64,000 nt of DNA. Origin: Yarrowia lipolytica (lineage: Eukaryota > Ascomycota > Dipodascomycetes > Dipodascales). Each line of letters opens with the position of its first letter. Position 1 is the first letter of the stretch. The position numbers and the translations under genes are program-made. The notes under the pieces were generated by a model that was not told where the DNA came from, searched no databases, and was given only the letters and a program-made list of their open reading frames with translations. This document shows positions 1 through 10,176 of the stretch, piece after piece. The stretch spans positions 992,001 through 1,056,000 of the forward strand of contig NC_090770.1 in NCBI RefSeq assembly GCF_001761485.1, read 5' to 3'.

Positions 1-597
1 AAGAATTTTTCCTGATTCCTCCCGATTTTTCCAGGCTTCCGTGGTTACAACAACAGGGTTAGGGTGCGGTTACGCGGTTCAAGATCATACACGTGATATA
101 CACAGTGTACAATATATTGAAGATCATAAGTATTATGGATTAGATATAGTTAATGTAACGACTTACAACCCACTTCTAGGGACACCACGTTCCGACAGTA
201 GCACACACCAGAAGGGTGCGTGCTTGCTCATTCACCAGAAAGAGATTCTAGATCAGTGGATAAAACTATCTACAGGATGGACATCTCGTCTACGACCAAG
301 CTGGTTCCTCTCATCACTATGTGACTTCTCATCATTATGTGAGGAATTAGCCAGGTACTACCCTACCGGGTATTACCTTCAACACAATACACACACAGAA
401 ACAAACTTATATTGTAGCGACGTATCATGATACAATACTGTACACAGAAAGCGCTGTCCATAATGGCATCCTACAACGTCATTGATTACTAAACATTGCA
501 CACTGTATTATAACCTGGTGTAAGCTACAAGTAATAGTCTTTGCACGGGTTCTCGCAGTTAGAGCAGCTACCACAGGGAGAGTCCTTCCTGATGATT
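1..597. other. left-edge intergenic DNA
   Basis: No supported gene. A 129-codon open frame on the + strand (41-430) has low-complexity composition and no recognisable domain, so it is treated as chance. The stretch adjoins the 3' end of squalene synthase on the minus strand and should hold that gene's 3' UTR. Confidence 0.6.
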
Positions 598-1935
598 CTA
601 ATCTCTCAGAGGAAACATCTTAGAGTCGAAAATCTCTCGGGGTGACCATCTGAATCCAGACACGTAGGCGATATAAGCCATCAGTCCAGACATCGAGAAG
701 ATAACTGCTAAACAGACAATTAGCGACAGGGCCATCTCTTTTCGTTCACCTTCCAGTTGTGCAATGGTTTTAGCGGGGGGTCCTCGCTGTCTCTTGATCA
801 GAGCCGCATGCTGCTCGATCTTACCGCAGAGCACAGACACTCGGAAGTAGTTGGGGTCATTGGGGTCGGACTTCTTGTACACCTTCCGGGCGTATCGAGT
901 GAAAATGTCACATACTCCAGAAACGTTGCTGGCCTCAAGAATCAGGCTGACAGTAGTTCCCTTGCGCAACTTGACGTTCTTCTGGAAAACGTCGGGGTTT
1001 CGGTAGACCAAGTCCAGGGTAGCAATGGCCATGACCTGGGGAATGGCGCAGAAAGTGAAGGTTGAAGGATCGGTGACGTTGTCGAGGTAATCGAGGCAGT
1101 CTGTGGCATGTCCGAGGGCATTTGCAACCAGATCGGAGGTGCAATGCAAGGCCTTCTTGGAATACTTCGGGTCCTTGAAATCTCGCATTTCTTCGGCGTA
1201 CTTGTGCCAGATTTCTCGAGGCCAGAAAGCTCTGTTCACGTCAATGTCTTCTCTGTAGTCTCGGATGATGTTGACCTTTTGCAAGAACAAGCCCATAGAC
1301 TCCTGAAGTCGGGGGTTTTCGTGCAACACGTCGGTTCCAAAACCAGCGAGAATCGTAATTCGGGTAAGGCCCTCACCCACGATGCCGGCAACATGATGAC
1401 AGTACAGATCATAAGCGGCAATGGTGTCCACGCCGTTGTTGTTGAAGTCGTCATCAATGACGTAATCGGCCATTCCGTTTCCCATTCTGTCGGTAATGTC
1501 GTAGATTACTTCCTGGTACTTGGGCTTGAGCTTGTTGAACTCAGTCATAACCACAGGAAACTCCTGTAGCACCACACGATCTCGCTCGTTGGGATCAGAG
1601 TCGGTGAACTTCCAGCCAGGTGTCTTCATGCACTTCGTGAAGTCTCGAAGAATTGGGATCTTGATGTCACGCGACAGAGTCATATCGTCTTCAATCGTGT
1701 CGAGAGCACGAAGAATCAGATAGAACAGCATTACAGCGTCTCGCACCTCAGGATGCAGTTCTCGAATAACGGCTGCAAATGATCGTGAGCACACGTCTAG
1801 AAGCTCATAGCATCGTCGCAGCTCAGTGGACTCCTTGGAAAGATCGCGGGGATGCAGAGGCTGACGCCACAGCTTGTAGTGGATAGCAGCAGACAGTTCG
1901 CTAGGGTGCAAGAGCAGTTCGATGAGTTTTCCCAT
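598..1935 (-). CDS. SQS1: squalene synthase (farnesyl-diphosphate farnesyltransferase)
   Basis: This 445-aa enzyme condenses two farnesyl diphosphates to presqualene diphosphate and reduces it with NADPH to squalene, the first committed step to ergosterol. Visible signatures are the first aspartate-rich motif DTIEDD (residues 79-84), the second DYRED (226-230), and the conserved LFLQKVNIIRDY block just before it. A C-terminal hydrophobic segment (about 401-425) anchors it in the ER with the catalytic part facing the cytosol. The frame is open 12 codons further upstream, but the codon there is TTG; the first ATG is at 1935 and gives the usual family length. It faces GTR1 across about 1 kb of shared upstream DNA. 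I recognise the sequence as the Y. lipolytica enzyme (ERG9 in S. cerevisiae). Confidence 0.97.
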   Translation of the reverse strand: MGKLIELLLHPSELSAAIHYKLWRQPLHPRDLSKESTELRRCYELLDVCSRSFAAVIRELHPEVRDAVMLFYLILRALDTIEDDMTLSRDIKIPILRDFTKCMKTPGWKFTDSDPNERDRVVLQEFPVVMTEFNKLKPKYQEVIYDITDRMGNGMADYVIDDDFNNNGVDTIAAYDLYCHHVAGIVGEGLTRITILAGFGTDVLHENPRLQESMGLFLQKVNIIRDYREDIDVNRAFWPREIWHKYAEEMRDFKDPKYSKKALHCTSDLVANALGHATDCLDYLDNVTDPSTFTFCAIPQVMAIATLDLVYRNPDVFQKNVKLRKGTTVSLILEASNVSGVCDIFTRYARKVYKKSDPNDPNYFRVSVLCGKIEQHAALIKRQRGPPAKTIAQLEGERKEMALSLIVCLAVIFSMSGLMAYIAYVSGFRWSPREIFDSKMFPLRD

Positions 1936-2963
1936 GGTGGCTGAAAGTGGTGGTTCGAAGTTGGTGAACAAGCGAGTTTGTGTCCCTGAACTCTAAACGC
2001 CAAATAAAAACTTCAGAACAATTCGAGGAGGGTCGTGAAATATCGACGTGGGGATAATTGAATATGGAGTACGATATATGGATCAGGTGTGATAAAACTA
2101 CTTATGCTCATTTGATCGACTCGATTTTTACTTTGCCACGCTGATGCCGAGTTGAAGCGCTTCCATTCTACTACATCGCTAATTAGCTTCGGAGACATCA
2201 ATAGTTGTAGGTACAACTGTACTTGAACTGTACGAGCACTCGTAAGGTATCAATCAACTCAACACAATGGATCATTAGAAAAAACAAAAAAGCAACAACC
2301 ACAAAGCCTTGAATTTGGTTCAGGGGGCGTTTAAGAGCGCATGAAGCCTCTTCCAATAATTAATACTTCCTATGAAAAGACGTTTGACTCGACTCTAGGC
2401 ACCTTGTAGTCGTACAGTAATACCGTCCCAACTGTACTTGTTAGTTCTAGACCTGCAACCTTATATTAGCAACACGATCTACCCGAGCAGAACGACTATA
2501 TACGGCTGTTCATATACGAATTACAAGTATCGTTCAGTACATGTACTTTTTACCGTAAGTCGTATTTCACTCTGAATTAGAAATACTTGGCTGGGAGTTC
2601 TTGACCACGAGCCCTTTCTCATGTTTTGGAATGATCCTGATAGACACTAACAAACTCATGGATTGGTAACGTTGCTTAGTAAATGAGGCGAGGAATGCCG
2701 CAGGATAGATAATTGTAATTGAAAGAAAATCATATACAAGTACATAACCCCGAAGTAAAACAGATAGGCTTTGCCATTCTCAGCCGCTGAGAGGATCAGG
2801 TCAACCCCGCAACACTGTTCGAGTAACAGATAGTATTACTCGGGCGAGTACGATAGCTCCCCCAACTCTCAACCTTAATCAGTGGGCAATCTAAAGTACA
2901 TCCAGTACACTACAGTACATACACCCCCACACGAGACACACAACTCTTAGGAAACTGATATCA
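1936..2963. promoter_or_regulatory. divergent upstream region SQS1 / GTR1
   Basis: This 1,028-bp gap between two divergent genes must hold both promoters. I see A-rich tracts near 2278-2300 and the genome-typical TACAGTAC / GTACATGTAC words near 2400-2560 and 2890-2925. I could not assign a specific transcription-factor site or a clear TATA box for either gene. Confidence 0.4.
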
Positions 2964-3920
2964 ATGGCCGGAAGTTCTCGAAAAAAGCTGCTGCTTATGG
3001 GCCGGTCTGGCTCTGGCAAATCCTCGATGCGATCAATCATTTTCAGCAACTACTCAGCTTTTGACACACGCCGTCTGGGCGCCACGATCGATGTGGAGCA
3101 TTCACATTTGCGATTTCTAGGCCACATGACCCTGAACTTGTGGGATTGTGGTGGTCAGGACGTTTTCATCGACAACTATTTTTCAACACAAAAAGATCAC
3201 ATATTTCGCATGGTTGAGGTTCTGATCCATGTATTCGACGTGGGTTCCAAAAAGCTCGCCAAGGACATCGACATCTTTCAGAAATGCATCAAGAACCTGC
3301 GAGAGTTCAGCCCCGACGCCAAGGTATTTGTGCTTCTACACAAGATGGACCTTATGCAGCTCAATAAGCGAGACGAGATCTTCAATACCATGATGAAAAC
3401 CCTGGAGGAACACGCGGTGCCGTTTGGGTTCACCATTAGAGGCTTCCAGACTTCCATCTGGGATGAATCGCTGTACAAGGCCTGGTCCAGCATTGTATGT
3501 TCGCTGATTCCCAACATGACCGCTATCCAGAACCATCTCAAGTCTTTCGCCGAAATTTCCGAAGCCCAAGAAGCTGTCTTGTTTGAGAAAACCACGTTCT
3601 TGGTAATCTCTCACGCATCTGCTACCGCAGAAGGCGATGAGAACCTTGACCCTAAACGATTCGAAAAGATCTCCAACATCATCAAAACGTATAAACAGAG
3701 CTGCTCTAAAATGAAATCTCAACTCAAAAGGCTCACATTGCATGGCCACAATTGCTCAGCCTATATCGACAACCTAACCGGAAACACATTCATCATGGTT
3801 GTGATGCCTCCTAGGGAAGCCCACGAAGGCACTTTCTGCGACGATGACGGATCCGTAATTGTGACTAATATTAGGGCGGCCAGAGAATGGTTTGAAAAGG
3901 TGGAATTATTGGAGGGCTAA
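2964..3920 (+). CDS. GTR1: Rag-family small GTPase Gtr1
   Basis: This 318-aa Rag GTPase is the RagA/B-type partner in the Gtr1-Gtr2 heterodimer that sits on the vacuole with the EGO (Ragulator-like) complex and signals amino-acid sufficiency to TORC1. The P-loop GRSGSGKS is at 13-20, the switch I threonine lies in LGATIDVEH (38-46), the G3 motif reads WDCGGQ (60-65), and the guanine-specificity motif is HKMD (126-129) as in RagA rather than NKxD. The C-terminal third is the roadblock-type dimerisation region. There is no lipid-modification box, as expected for Rag proteins. ATG at 2964 leaves only 12 residues before the P-loop, typical for the family. It runs divergently from SQS1. Confidence 0.93.
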   Translation: MAGSSRKKLLLMGRSGSGKSSMRSIIFSNYSAFDTRRLGATIDVEHSHLRFLGHMTLNLWDCGGQDVFIDNYFSTQKDHIFRMVEVLIHVFDVGSKKLAKDIDIFQKCIKNLREFSPDAKVFVLLHKMDLMQLNKRDEIFNTMMKTLEEHAVPFGFTIRGFQTSIWDESLYKAWSSIVCSLIPNMTAIQNHLKSFAEISEAQEAVLFEKTTFLVISHASATAEGDENLDPKRFEKISNIIKTYKQSCSKMKSQLKRLTLHGHNCSAYIDNLTGNTFIMVVMPPREAHEGTFCDDDGSVIVTNIRAAREWFEKVELLEG

Positions 3921-4899
3921 CAATAAGGTGTGATATGATAGGAATATTTAACTTGTATAAGTATAAATACAAGTGCAATACTTGTAACTTCAAGTTTTCA
4001 AATATAATTGTACTGTACCAGTACCTTGTACAAGTACAAGTAGCCGGGGTCCTGCACAAATGACGATTACTTGTACTTGTAATCCAGCGAAGTAATATTA
4101 AGGTTTGACAAGCGATCTCTGAAAGGTCAGCAGCACCCAGCCCTACAAGTACAAGTGTTGTACAGTACTGTACATACTTGTACAATTGTACTATTCAGTC
4201 CAGCATCCACTTCTCTTAGTTTCATGATAAGGAGGGGCATTGCAGCATTTCCTGTTGAGGAAAAACCTACGGTATGTACATTATGTATGTGCTGCATTTT
4301 TGAAACACATCACCTCTATTGATCGTTTCCCCCTACTTGGACAGTCAAAAAAGATAAGGAAAAGAAAACAATCACCCCTGTACATCCTGTTCGATGCATA
4401 CTGTACAGTATGGATCAATTTTCCGCAACGTGGATCAAAAATTTGTTGTCCTTCGCTGTTATAGCTTTTTTGTACTCAATTGGAAGGCTGGGCATCCTTC
4501 TCAAACAATACAGCACTAAAATTAATAAAAATAATCTGGATGATTAGTCTGAAAATGGCACTAATTACAAGTAGATGTTTTGGGAGTGGCCTGCCAGCCT
4601 TCATATCATGAGCCACAAAATCCACATCCGAATGTTCTGAAAGATAACTGTTTTATGTTTTTGTGTTACCGATTTTGTGATGCACTATTTCCCCTATTTA
4701 TGGTGACAATATTCGAAGATTGTTGAAAAACAGAGACCAGATTGAATTCAAGATAAACTTTCATTTCATCTGCTATCTTAGATAAAGTTTCAGATGTTGG
4801 TCATGGCCACGCTAACGGATGGCTCTAACTAACAATATTTATTGCCATGAAGCTGCACTTAGATGTTTACCACGTCCGACCTTTTACACTCCTTTAACC
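3921..4899. repeat. intergenic DNA rich in TACAAGTAC-type words
   Basis: No gene is supported. From about 3950 to 4190 the sequence is crowded with short, near-palindromic words (ACTTGTAC, TACAAGTAC, TGTACAGTAC) that recur throughout the intergenic DNA of this window. The remaining part, 4190-4899, is AT-rich and contains the upstream region of the small wall protein. Confidence 0.5.
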
Positions 4900-5331
4900 A
4901 TGCAAATTCTCTCCACCACTCGTGCTCTTCTTTTCGGATCCATGGCTGTGGCCAAAAGCCTCAACTCGTTGACTGATATGGGATCCCTCGAGCTGGCTCG
5001 CAGTGTGCCTACGAAGGATCGTATGGTGGACTCAATCCGGAACCAGAAGGAGTATTTTGGAAATGTTGGCAAACATGCATCTGTTCAGAAGCGAAATCCC
5101 CAACAGCTCTCCGTTTCTGAGAATCTTCCAGAGATAACAGTTACGGTAACCTCATGCTCGAAAGAACCAATCGCCACAGTCACCGTAACCACTTGCAAAA
5201 CCAGAGAATCCCCAACTTCTCCTGCTCAAGCTAATGAAGAGGTTTCAGTCCCTGATCAGGCCAACGCAGCTGCAAATTTGAATATGGCCTTAGCTGTTGC
5301 TGCTATTCCCATTATTGCAGCTCTCTTTTAA
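4900..5331 (+). CDS. small secreted, probably GPI-anchored cell-wall protein
   Basis: This 143-aa protein starts at the ATG at 4900, which gives an N-terminal hydrophobic signal-like segment; an in-frame ATG 81 bp upstream would bury it behind 27 polar residues. A KR pair near mature residue 65 could be a Kex2 site. Two threonine/valine repeats, TVTVTSC and TVTVTTC, are spaced about 15 residues apart and resemble those of fungal CFEM-less wall proteins. The chain ends in a small-residue stretch followed by a 16-residue hydrophobic tail with no charged residues, the shape of a GPI-attachment signal. No enzyme domain is visible. The secreted, GPI-anchored assignment is inferred from composition. 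I do not recognise a named orthologue. Confidence 0.7.
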   Translation: MQILSTTRALLFGSMAVAKSLNSLTDMGSLELARSVPTKDRMVDSIRNQKEYFGNVGKHASVQKRNPQQLSVSENLPEITVTVTSCSKEPIATVTVTTCKTRESPTSPAQANEEVSVPDQANAAANLNMALAVAAIPIIAALF

Positions 5332-5771
5332 CGAATAAATTACATCGTATTGCTGTGAACTACTGTATGTACTGTACTGTATGTACTGTATTGTACTGTA
5401 AGTAAGATGGATTTTTTATTAAAAATCATGCATTATCGTAACTTAGTGTCGGGGAGTATGTACTGTACTTATAGTCAGTACCTGTACCGTGAGTGGTGGT
5501 GATAGAACTTCATGATGATTAACCACGAAACGAGTCTTAAATTTGGGTCTGGGCCTGCGTCTTGTGTGTTGGAGAGGCAGAGAATATGTCGTGTTATCAA
5601 ATCGATGGGTAAATCTTGGGCTTGATTCCAGCAGCAACTTGAACATCCACTCTTCGATGTTTCAGTCTGGGATGGTCACCAATGGTATAAAACTCATTTG
5701 TTGAACAGGTAAGGTTTCACTAAACTGGAAGTGTATGTATTACTTCTGGAGCTTCCAAAATGAATATCTCA
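5332..5771. repeat. intergenic DNA with TGTACTGTA array
   Basis: About 440 bp between convergent genes. A short array of TGTACTGTA words lies at about 5362-5403, with further copies at 5457-5490. No coding potential is evident. It must hold the 3' ends of both flanking transcripts. Confidence 0.5.
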
Positions 5772-7625
5772 CTACTTTTCAGTCTTGTCAGAATCTTCAG
5801 CATCAAACATCTGCTGTAGTAAGGCTGTTACCTTGTCTTTTGTTAGAGCTCTGAACCCATCGCTCTCCACAATCTGCCGACGGTGTTGATAGCACCACAT
5901 GGCAACAGCCTGGCTAGTGCTTTCATTTCCACAATCGTAGATACGTTCCCATACCAGAAGGGCCTCATCAGGACTAGCAAATAGTGGTCGCTGAAGATGG
6001 TTGAGGCATATGGATTCCAAAGCTGGTAGACAATAGATTCGGGCAAGAGTAAGGACACCAGTCATGATTTCATAATTTTGGTATACTTCTGTTCCCAAAC
6101 TGTCAGTGTACAGCCATCTGAGCAGCGGGGTGATCCACCTGATAGGTTCATTGATATGTAGGGTTCTGCTCTGTGCCTCTGACATGCCTGAATCAAGAAG
6201 GCTCTTAAAATATGGCCATCGAGCCACAAGAATAGCAGCATGCACTTTAACTGCATGCGATATGGTCGTTTCTTCGTGGGGGATATCGGAATCGTAGCCA
6301 GAGGAGTAGGAATCAGAGTTGACAGGGTGGGGAGAGCCTGGATTGACTGGATACGGTGGGGGATGGTCCGCAATTGATAAGGATACCGATGGGGAAATGC
6401 TGGCGTCTCCTTTAAATTTCTTCTTCCGCGAGGCCGTAAATCGAGAAAATTCAGTATTACCCTTCCACAATTCGTCTTGAAGACCAGTGATGGCAAAATC
6501 AGAATATTCTCCTGAGTCCAGAAGTGTCGAAAAATCGCTGGACATGCCCACCTTATCCGTTATTCCGTGGCCGTCTATTTCACCAAGTGTTACAACCAAC
6601 ATATGTGTACTTGTTCGATCAAATACATCAGTTGGAGCAATGGAATCAGGAACTAGAGTACCCCAAATGACAGCTTTATCGTCCCATGTTGCACCACCAA
6701 ACCATCGGTAATCCGGAATATCGTCGTCGTCGTTACCATCAGTGTCAGTTTCAATTGGATCAAGAGGGTCATTTTTCCAGGCCATTTCTTGTGTGTCGAA
6801 AATTGACAAAGTCACATTTTTGCTTGTCATGGCCTCAGAAGAACAATTGATGTTATAGAGTCGATGGTTGTATGCCCCAGAAACGTTCATGCCAACCTTG
6901 CAGATATTAGGGATCACCCTAGACCCTTTGTTGATGATGGCTGAGCTTCCACCTCCTAGAGGGTCTAAATTGAACCATTGCACACGGTCCTTGCTGAGAT
7001 TTGACATTACCAAACCTCCTAAAACCCAAAGCCGGTTGTCGATAATTGTGCTGGTATGGTCGTAGCTAGTAAGAGAAATTTCAGGCATTAAGGACCAGGA
7101 GTTTGTGATGAGATTAAAACACAGAGACGAGTCAGGGTCGCTCCCACCAGTGAAATACAGGCATGTTTCATCAGATTTCAAAGCTGCAGAATGTCGAGTT
7201 TTTCCATGCGGCGCTTGCGGCAATATCGAGCTATCCACCCACGCCCCTCTCTTTGTATGAAATAAGTAGATGCGTCCATTTACCGACCCATCCGTCTGTT
7301 CTCCACCGAATATGAAAACGAGACCATTTCTCAGTGTCGTAGCCGTGTGATTACACAATCCAGGAGGAATCGTATTGCCTTGAGCTGCAGGAGCTGCATC
7401 CATTACACTCCATGTCCACGTGGTCAAATCGAGCAGATGAGTTTTGTCGCTGACTTCATCTGTAAAATGATCGAAGCCTCCATGCATGAAAAGCACGGAG
7501 TTTGAGACAGAAACGGCACAGTTGGCTAGGAGCGGAGGTAACTGACCAGAGCACTTGTAGACACTGGATCTGTGGTTTAGCGTTTGGGGAATAACCGGAG
7601 TTGGAACAGACTGTGGCAGATTCAT
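5772..7625 (-). CDS. Kelch-repeat / BTB domain protein (Ral2-like)
   Basis: The 617-aa product has an N-terminal Kelch beta-propeller (about 40-350): blade signatures such as LFMHGGFD, VFIFGGEQ, LYFTGGS and LWVLGG each sit next to a conserved tryptophan strand. A BTB/POZ fold follows in the C-terminal third. The BTB core looks interrupted. Its first strand (YSDFAI, about 375) is separated from the VKVHAAILVARWPYFKSLL part (about 455-475) by some 70 residues of Ser/Pro-rich sequence. The Kelch-then-BTB order matches fission yeast Ral2 and related Ras-pathway or cell-polarity proteins, so that role is possible but unproven. A Cul3 substrate adaptor is an alternative. ATG at 7625 is the only reasonable start. 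Confidence 0.75.
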   Translation of the reverse strand: MNLPQSVPTPVIPQTLNHRSSVYKCSGQLPPLLANCAVSVSNSVLFMHGGFDHFTDEVSDKTHLLDLTTWTWSVMDAAPAAQGNTIPPGLCNHTATTLRNGLVFIFGGEQTDGSVNGRIYLFHTKRGAWVDSSILPQAPHGKTRHSAALKSDETCLYFTGGSDPDSSLCFNLITNSWSLMPEISLTSYDHTSTIIDNRLWVLGGLVMSNLSKDRVQWFNLDPLGGGSSAIINKGSRVIPNICKVGMNVSGAYNHRLYNINCSSEAMTSKNVTLSIFDTQEMAWKNDPLDPIETDTDGNDDDDIPDYRWFGGATWDDKAVIWGTLVPDSIAPTDVFDRTSTHMLVVTLGEIDGHGITDKVGMSSDFSTLLDSGEYSDFAITGLQDELWKGNTEFSRFTASRKKKFKGDASISPSVSLSIADHPPPYPVNPGSPHPVNSDSYSSGYDSDIPHEETTISHAVKVHAAILVARWPYFKSLLDSGMSEAQSRTLHINEPIRWITPLLRWLYTDSLGTEVYQNYEIMTGVLTLARIYCLPALESICLNHLQRPLFASPDEALLVWERIYDCGNESTSQAVAMWCYQHRRQIVESDGFRALTKDKVTALLQQMFDAEDSDKTEK

Positions 7626-7959
7626 CTGTTGTATATATTGGAAGGAACAACGCTTCGGTTCTCACGTTGTTTCTAATGTCGATGAGAGGGCCGGGTAAAC
7701 GCTCAGATGTGCACACGATTATGCGTGTAGTTACTGATTGAAAAAGTTTATTACATATATAGTATTTATGGGTTAGGGCTACGCATCTGTTTTTATTATT
7801 ATTTTGTATTGTAGGGCTGTCTAACCGCACTTTGCTCTTGGAGCATACAATCTACGCAGTATCTTACTGTACGCAAATGTCAAATCTATTCTATATGATA
7901 CAGAGCCTCATAAAATAGTGCAGTACGTACAATACGAGTGCTGCGAGCCCGAGTAGGAG
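7626..7959. other. gap between two minus-strand genes
   Basis: This 334-bp stretch carries the promoter of the Kelch/BTB gene and the 3' end of the UPF3-like gene. It is AT-rich around 7740-7810. No other element is seen. Confidence 0.4.
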
Positions 7960-9510
7960 TTACTGCGGAGCAGGTGCAGATGAAGCTTTGTCACTTGGGG
8001 TCGCTGCGGCGCCGTTAGCAGCAGGTCTTTTGGTTCGGGTTCGCTTCTTCTTGGGGGGCGCTCTTTCATTGCCATTTTGTATCGCAGCACTCTGATTGGT
8101 TGTCTGGGGAATATCCACGGCAGGCTGTGACTGTGGTTGAGATCTCGGCTTGGATTTAGACTGGTTCTCTTTACCTGGTTGTTGTTTGAGTCTCGGTTCT
8201 GGCTTTGAGTCGTTCGCTTCAGCCTTAGAGTCCTTTTTGGGCTTGTCGCTCTTCTTCTTTTGTTTTCTATTAGTCTGAGTATCGCGCAAGTCTTTGGGTG
8301 TAGAGTCACCCAATTCTCGAGGAGTCAGTGATTCCCGAGAAGGTTCACGTGGAGCAGGGGACTCCCGCGAATTACGCGAGTCTTTGGGCTCACGTACCCT
8401 CTTCTTCTTGGTTTTCGATTTACCTTGAGTGGAGGTCGTTGAATTGGAGTTGTTAGGGGCTGCTCCAGTTGTGGAGATTGCGACAGAAGGAAGGGGGGGT
8501 TCAACATTAGATGGTACAGAGTCGCTTGTTTCTCGCGTGCCTGCTGATGGTGCTGATGGTGGCGCAGTTCCATTAGCTCCTTCACTAGTTACTAGCTTCT
8601 TCTTTCTGGAACGCTTCTTTTTTTTGTCCTCAGAAGGCGTAGATTCTCTGCTAGAATCATCTGAAGTCACTCTCGTAGAGTCCTTCTCCTTATGCTTACT
8701 GTCACGCTTCGAATCGTCAGTCGGTCCTAGCTTTTTCTCCTTGTCCTTATTACCCTTCTTGGTCTTCTTCTTGTTGCTTTTCTTCTCCTCGGGTAAAGTG
8801 ACTCGCTCCTCCTCGGGGATGTCGATCTTGGCCAGAGGAACTCCTACGGGAACGATGCTATCCACCTCGAAATCCGTAGGGGCGATGACAGGTTCCAGGA
8901 TTCGTCCTTCCCCACCCTCGAACAATAGTTGGTCTGGATTCTCGCAAAATTTGATATACAGGGGGTCAGATTCGATTGTGCCTGCCATGATATCGGTTGT
9001 GGTAGGGTCGGGCGTAAAGTAATATAGAGGCGAATATTCCACCTTTAAGGGTGTAGGAATGTTATCGGAAATAGTTTCAGTGTCAGATTTTTCGTCGGGG
9101 CTCTGGCTCCAGTTCTTAGCGATAACGAAATCTCCGTTAACGCTGGCATGGAATTTTTGAACTCCTTCTCTGTTGTGTAGCTGGACATACACTCTTGTGC
9201 AGCTCTCGGTCAAGCTCTCTTGGTCGAGATCCAAGTCTAGACCACCCACAAAATCTTGCCGAATAAGATACCATGAGTCGACAAGTTCTTGGAACGGCTT
9301 TATCAGATGTTTCTCAACTTCCTCTGAAGACACATAATCAGGTACCCCTCGTACCAGGATTCTCAGCCGGTCATTGTTTTTGGGTTGACCAATATCCGTA
9401 CTGGGGAGTTGATCCAGGAGGCCAGGAGCGGCGGGTCGAGGTCTCTGAGCAAATCGAGGAACTGTGTCTGCCTTCACAGGCGCAAATATTTGCGAACGGT
9501 CGAATTCCAT
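7960..9510 (-). CDS. UPF3: UPF3-like nonsense-mediated decay factor
   Basis: The 516-aa protein has an N-terminal RNP-type fold (about residues 45-175). It opens with RILVRGVPDYVSSEEVEKHL, passes through the aromatic WYLIRQDF strand and closes with VEYSPLYYF, which parallels the Smg-4/UPF3 domain that bridges the exon-junction complex and UPF2 during NMD. The rest is strongly basic, lysine- and serine-rich and of low complexity, as in other fungal UPF3 proteins, and could carry nuclear localisation signals. I chose the ATG at 9510 (MEFDRSQIF). The frame is open to an ATG at 9576 and a TTG at 9594, so a longer N terminus is possible. The domain call rests on pattern recognition of a divergent family. 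Confidence 0.65.
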   Translation of the reverse strand: MEFDRSQIFAPVKADTVPRFAQRPRPAAPGLLDQLPSTDIGQPKNNDRLRILVRGVPDYVSSEEVEKHLIKPFQELVDSWYLIRQDFVGGLDLDLDQESLTESCTRVYVQLHNREGVQKFHASVNGDFVIAKNWSQSPDEKSDTETISDNIPTPLKVEYSPLYYFTPDPTTTDIMAGTIESDPLYIKFCENPDQLLFEGGEGRILEPVIAPTDFEVDSIVPVGVPLAKIDIPEEERVTLPEEKKSNKKKTKKGNKDKEKKLGPTDDSKRDSKHKEKDSTRVTSDDSSRESTPSEDKKKKRSRKKKLVTSEGANGTAPPSAPSAGTRETSDSVPSNVEPPLPSVAISTTGAAPNNSNSTTSTQGKSKTKKKRVREPKDSRNSRESPAPREPSRESLTPRELGDSTPKDLRDTQTNRKQKKKSDKPKKDSKAEANDSKPEPRLKQQPGKENQSKSKPRSQPQSQPAVDIPQTTNQSAAIQNGNERAPPKKKRTRTKRPAANGAAATPSDKASSAPAPQ

Positions 9511-10176
9511 TATGATTGAAAACAGTAGGTTGTGTGATTTATCTTGGTCGTGAAGATAGTTTGCCAGCTTAGTCATTGAGCTTATTTGAGTCAAGGTTGG
9601 GGTTGTAGGAGGAGCCCAGCTTAGGCAGTTCTAAGTTGTACGAGTAATTACTGTACAGTAGTGTTAGAGCTTTCACTGACCAGTTCATGTAAGTTATAAG
9701 TAAGCGAGTTGGGAGACGATATGGAACGCTCTCTTCTTCAACACACTTAGGATTGTGTAAGACCGATGTACAATACAGTACATACGATACATAAGAGCGT
9801 TAGACCGATGGTCTGTTTGAGGTGTTACTTGCACTTCGACTATATATCGTACGAGTGCTGTAATTATATTTTTGCAGTGTGTGAATGCACGTTGATGATT
9901 CCTTCAATTAGCTAATCATACAAAGATGAGACAAGAAAGAGACATCCGATGACTGACGTCCGATCATTTTAAGAATTGGATGTTAGATACAATGTGCCTT
10001 TGTATTTTTTTTTCTTTCGAACAGACTATAGTACTCGTAGCAATATTCCAATTATTTAATTTATATAGCAGTAATTATCGCACTCACTCTCTTCACGCTC
10101 TGTCAACACAGTTTATAAGGTTCTTACCTGTGAATCAAAATCGATCAATCATTCGGATTGTCTATGAGCACACACT
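9511..10176. promoter_or_regulatory. divergent upstream region UPF3-like / CSN12-like
   Basis: 666 bp between divergent genes, holding both promoters. AT-rich around 10005-10070, with TGTACAGTA words near 9650 and 9770. A 71-codon open frame (9980-10195) overlaps the start of the next gene and is rejected as coding. Confidence 0.4.

Noticed and set aside
41-430. 129-codon plus-strand frame at the left edge
   Set aside because: No domain, chance-like composition and no regulatory context.
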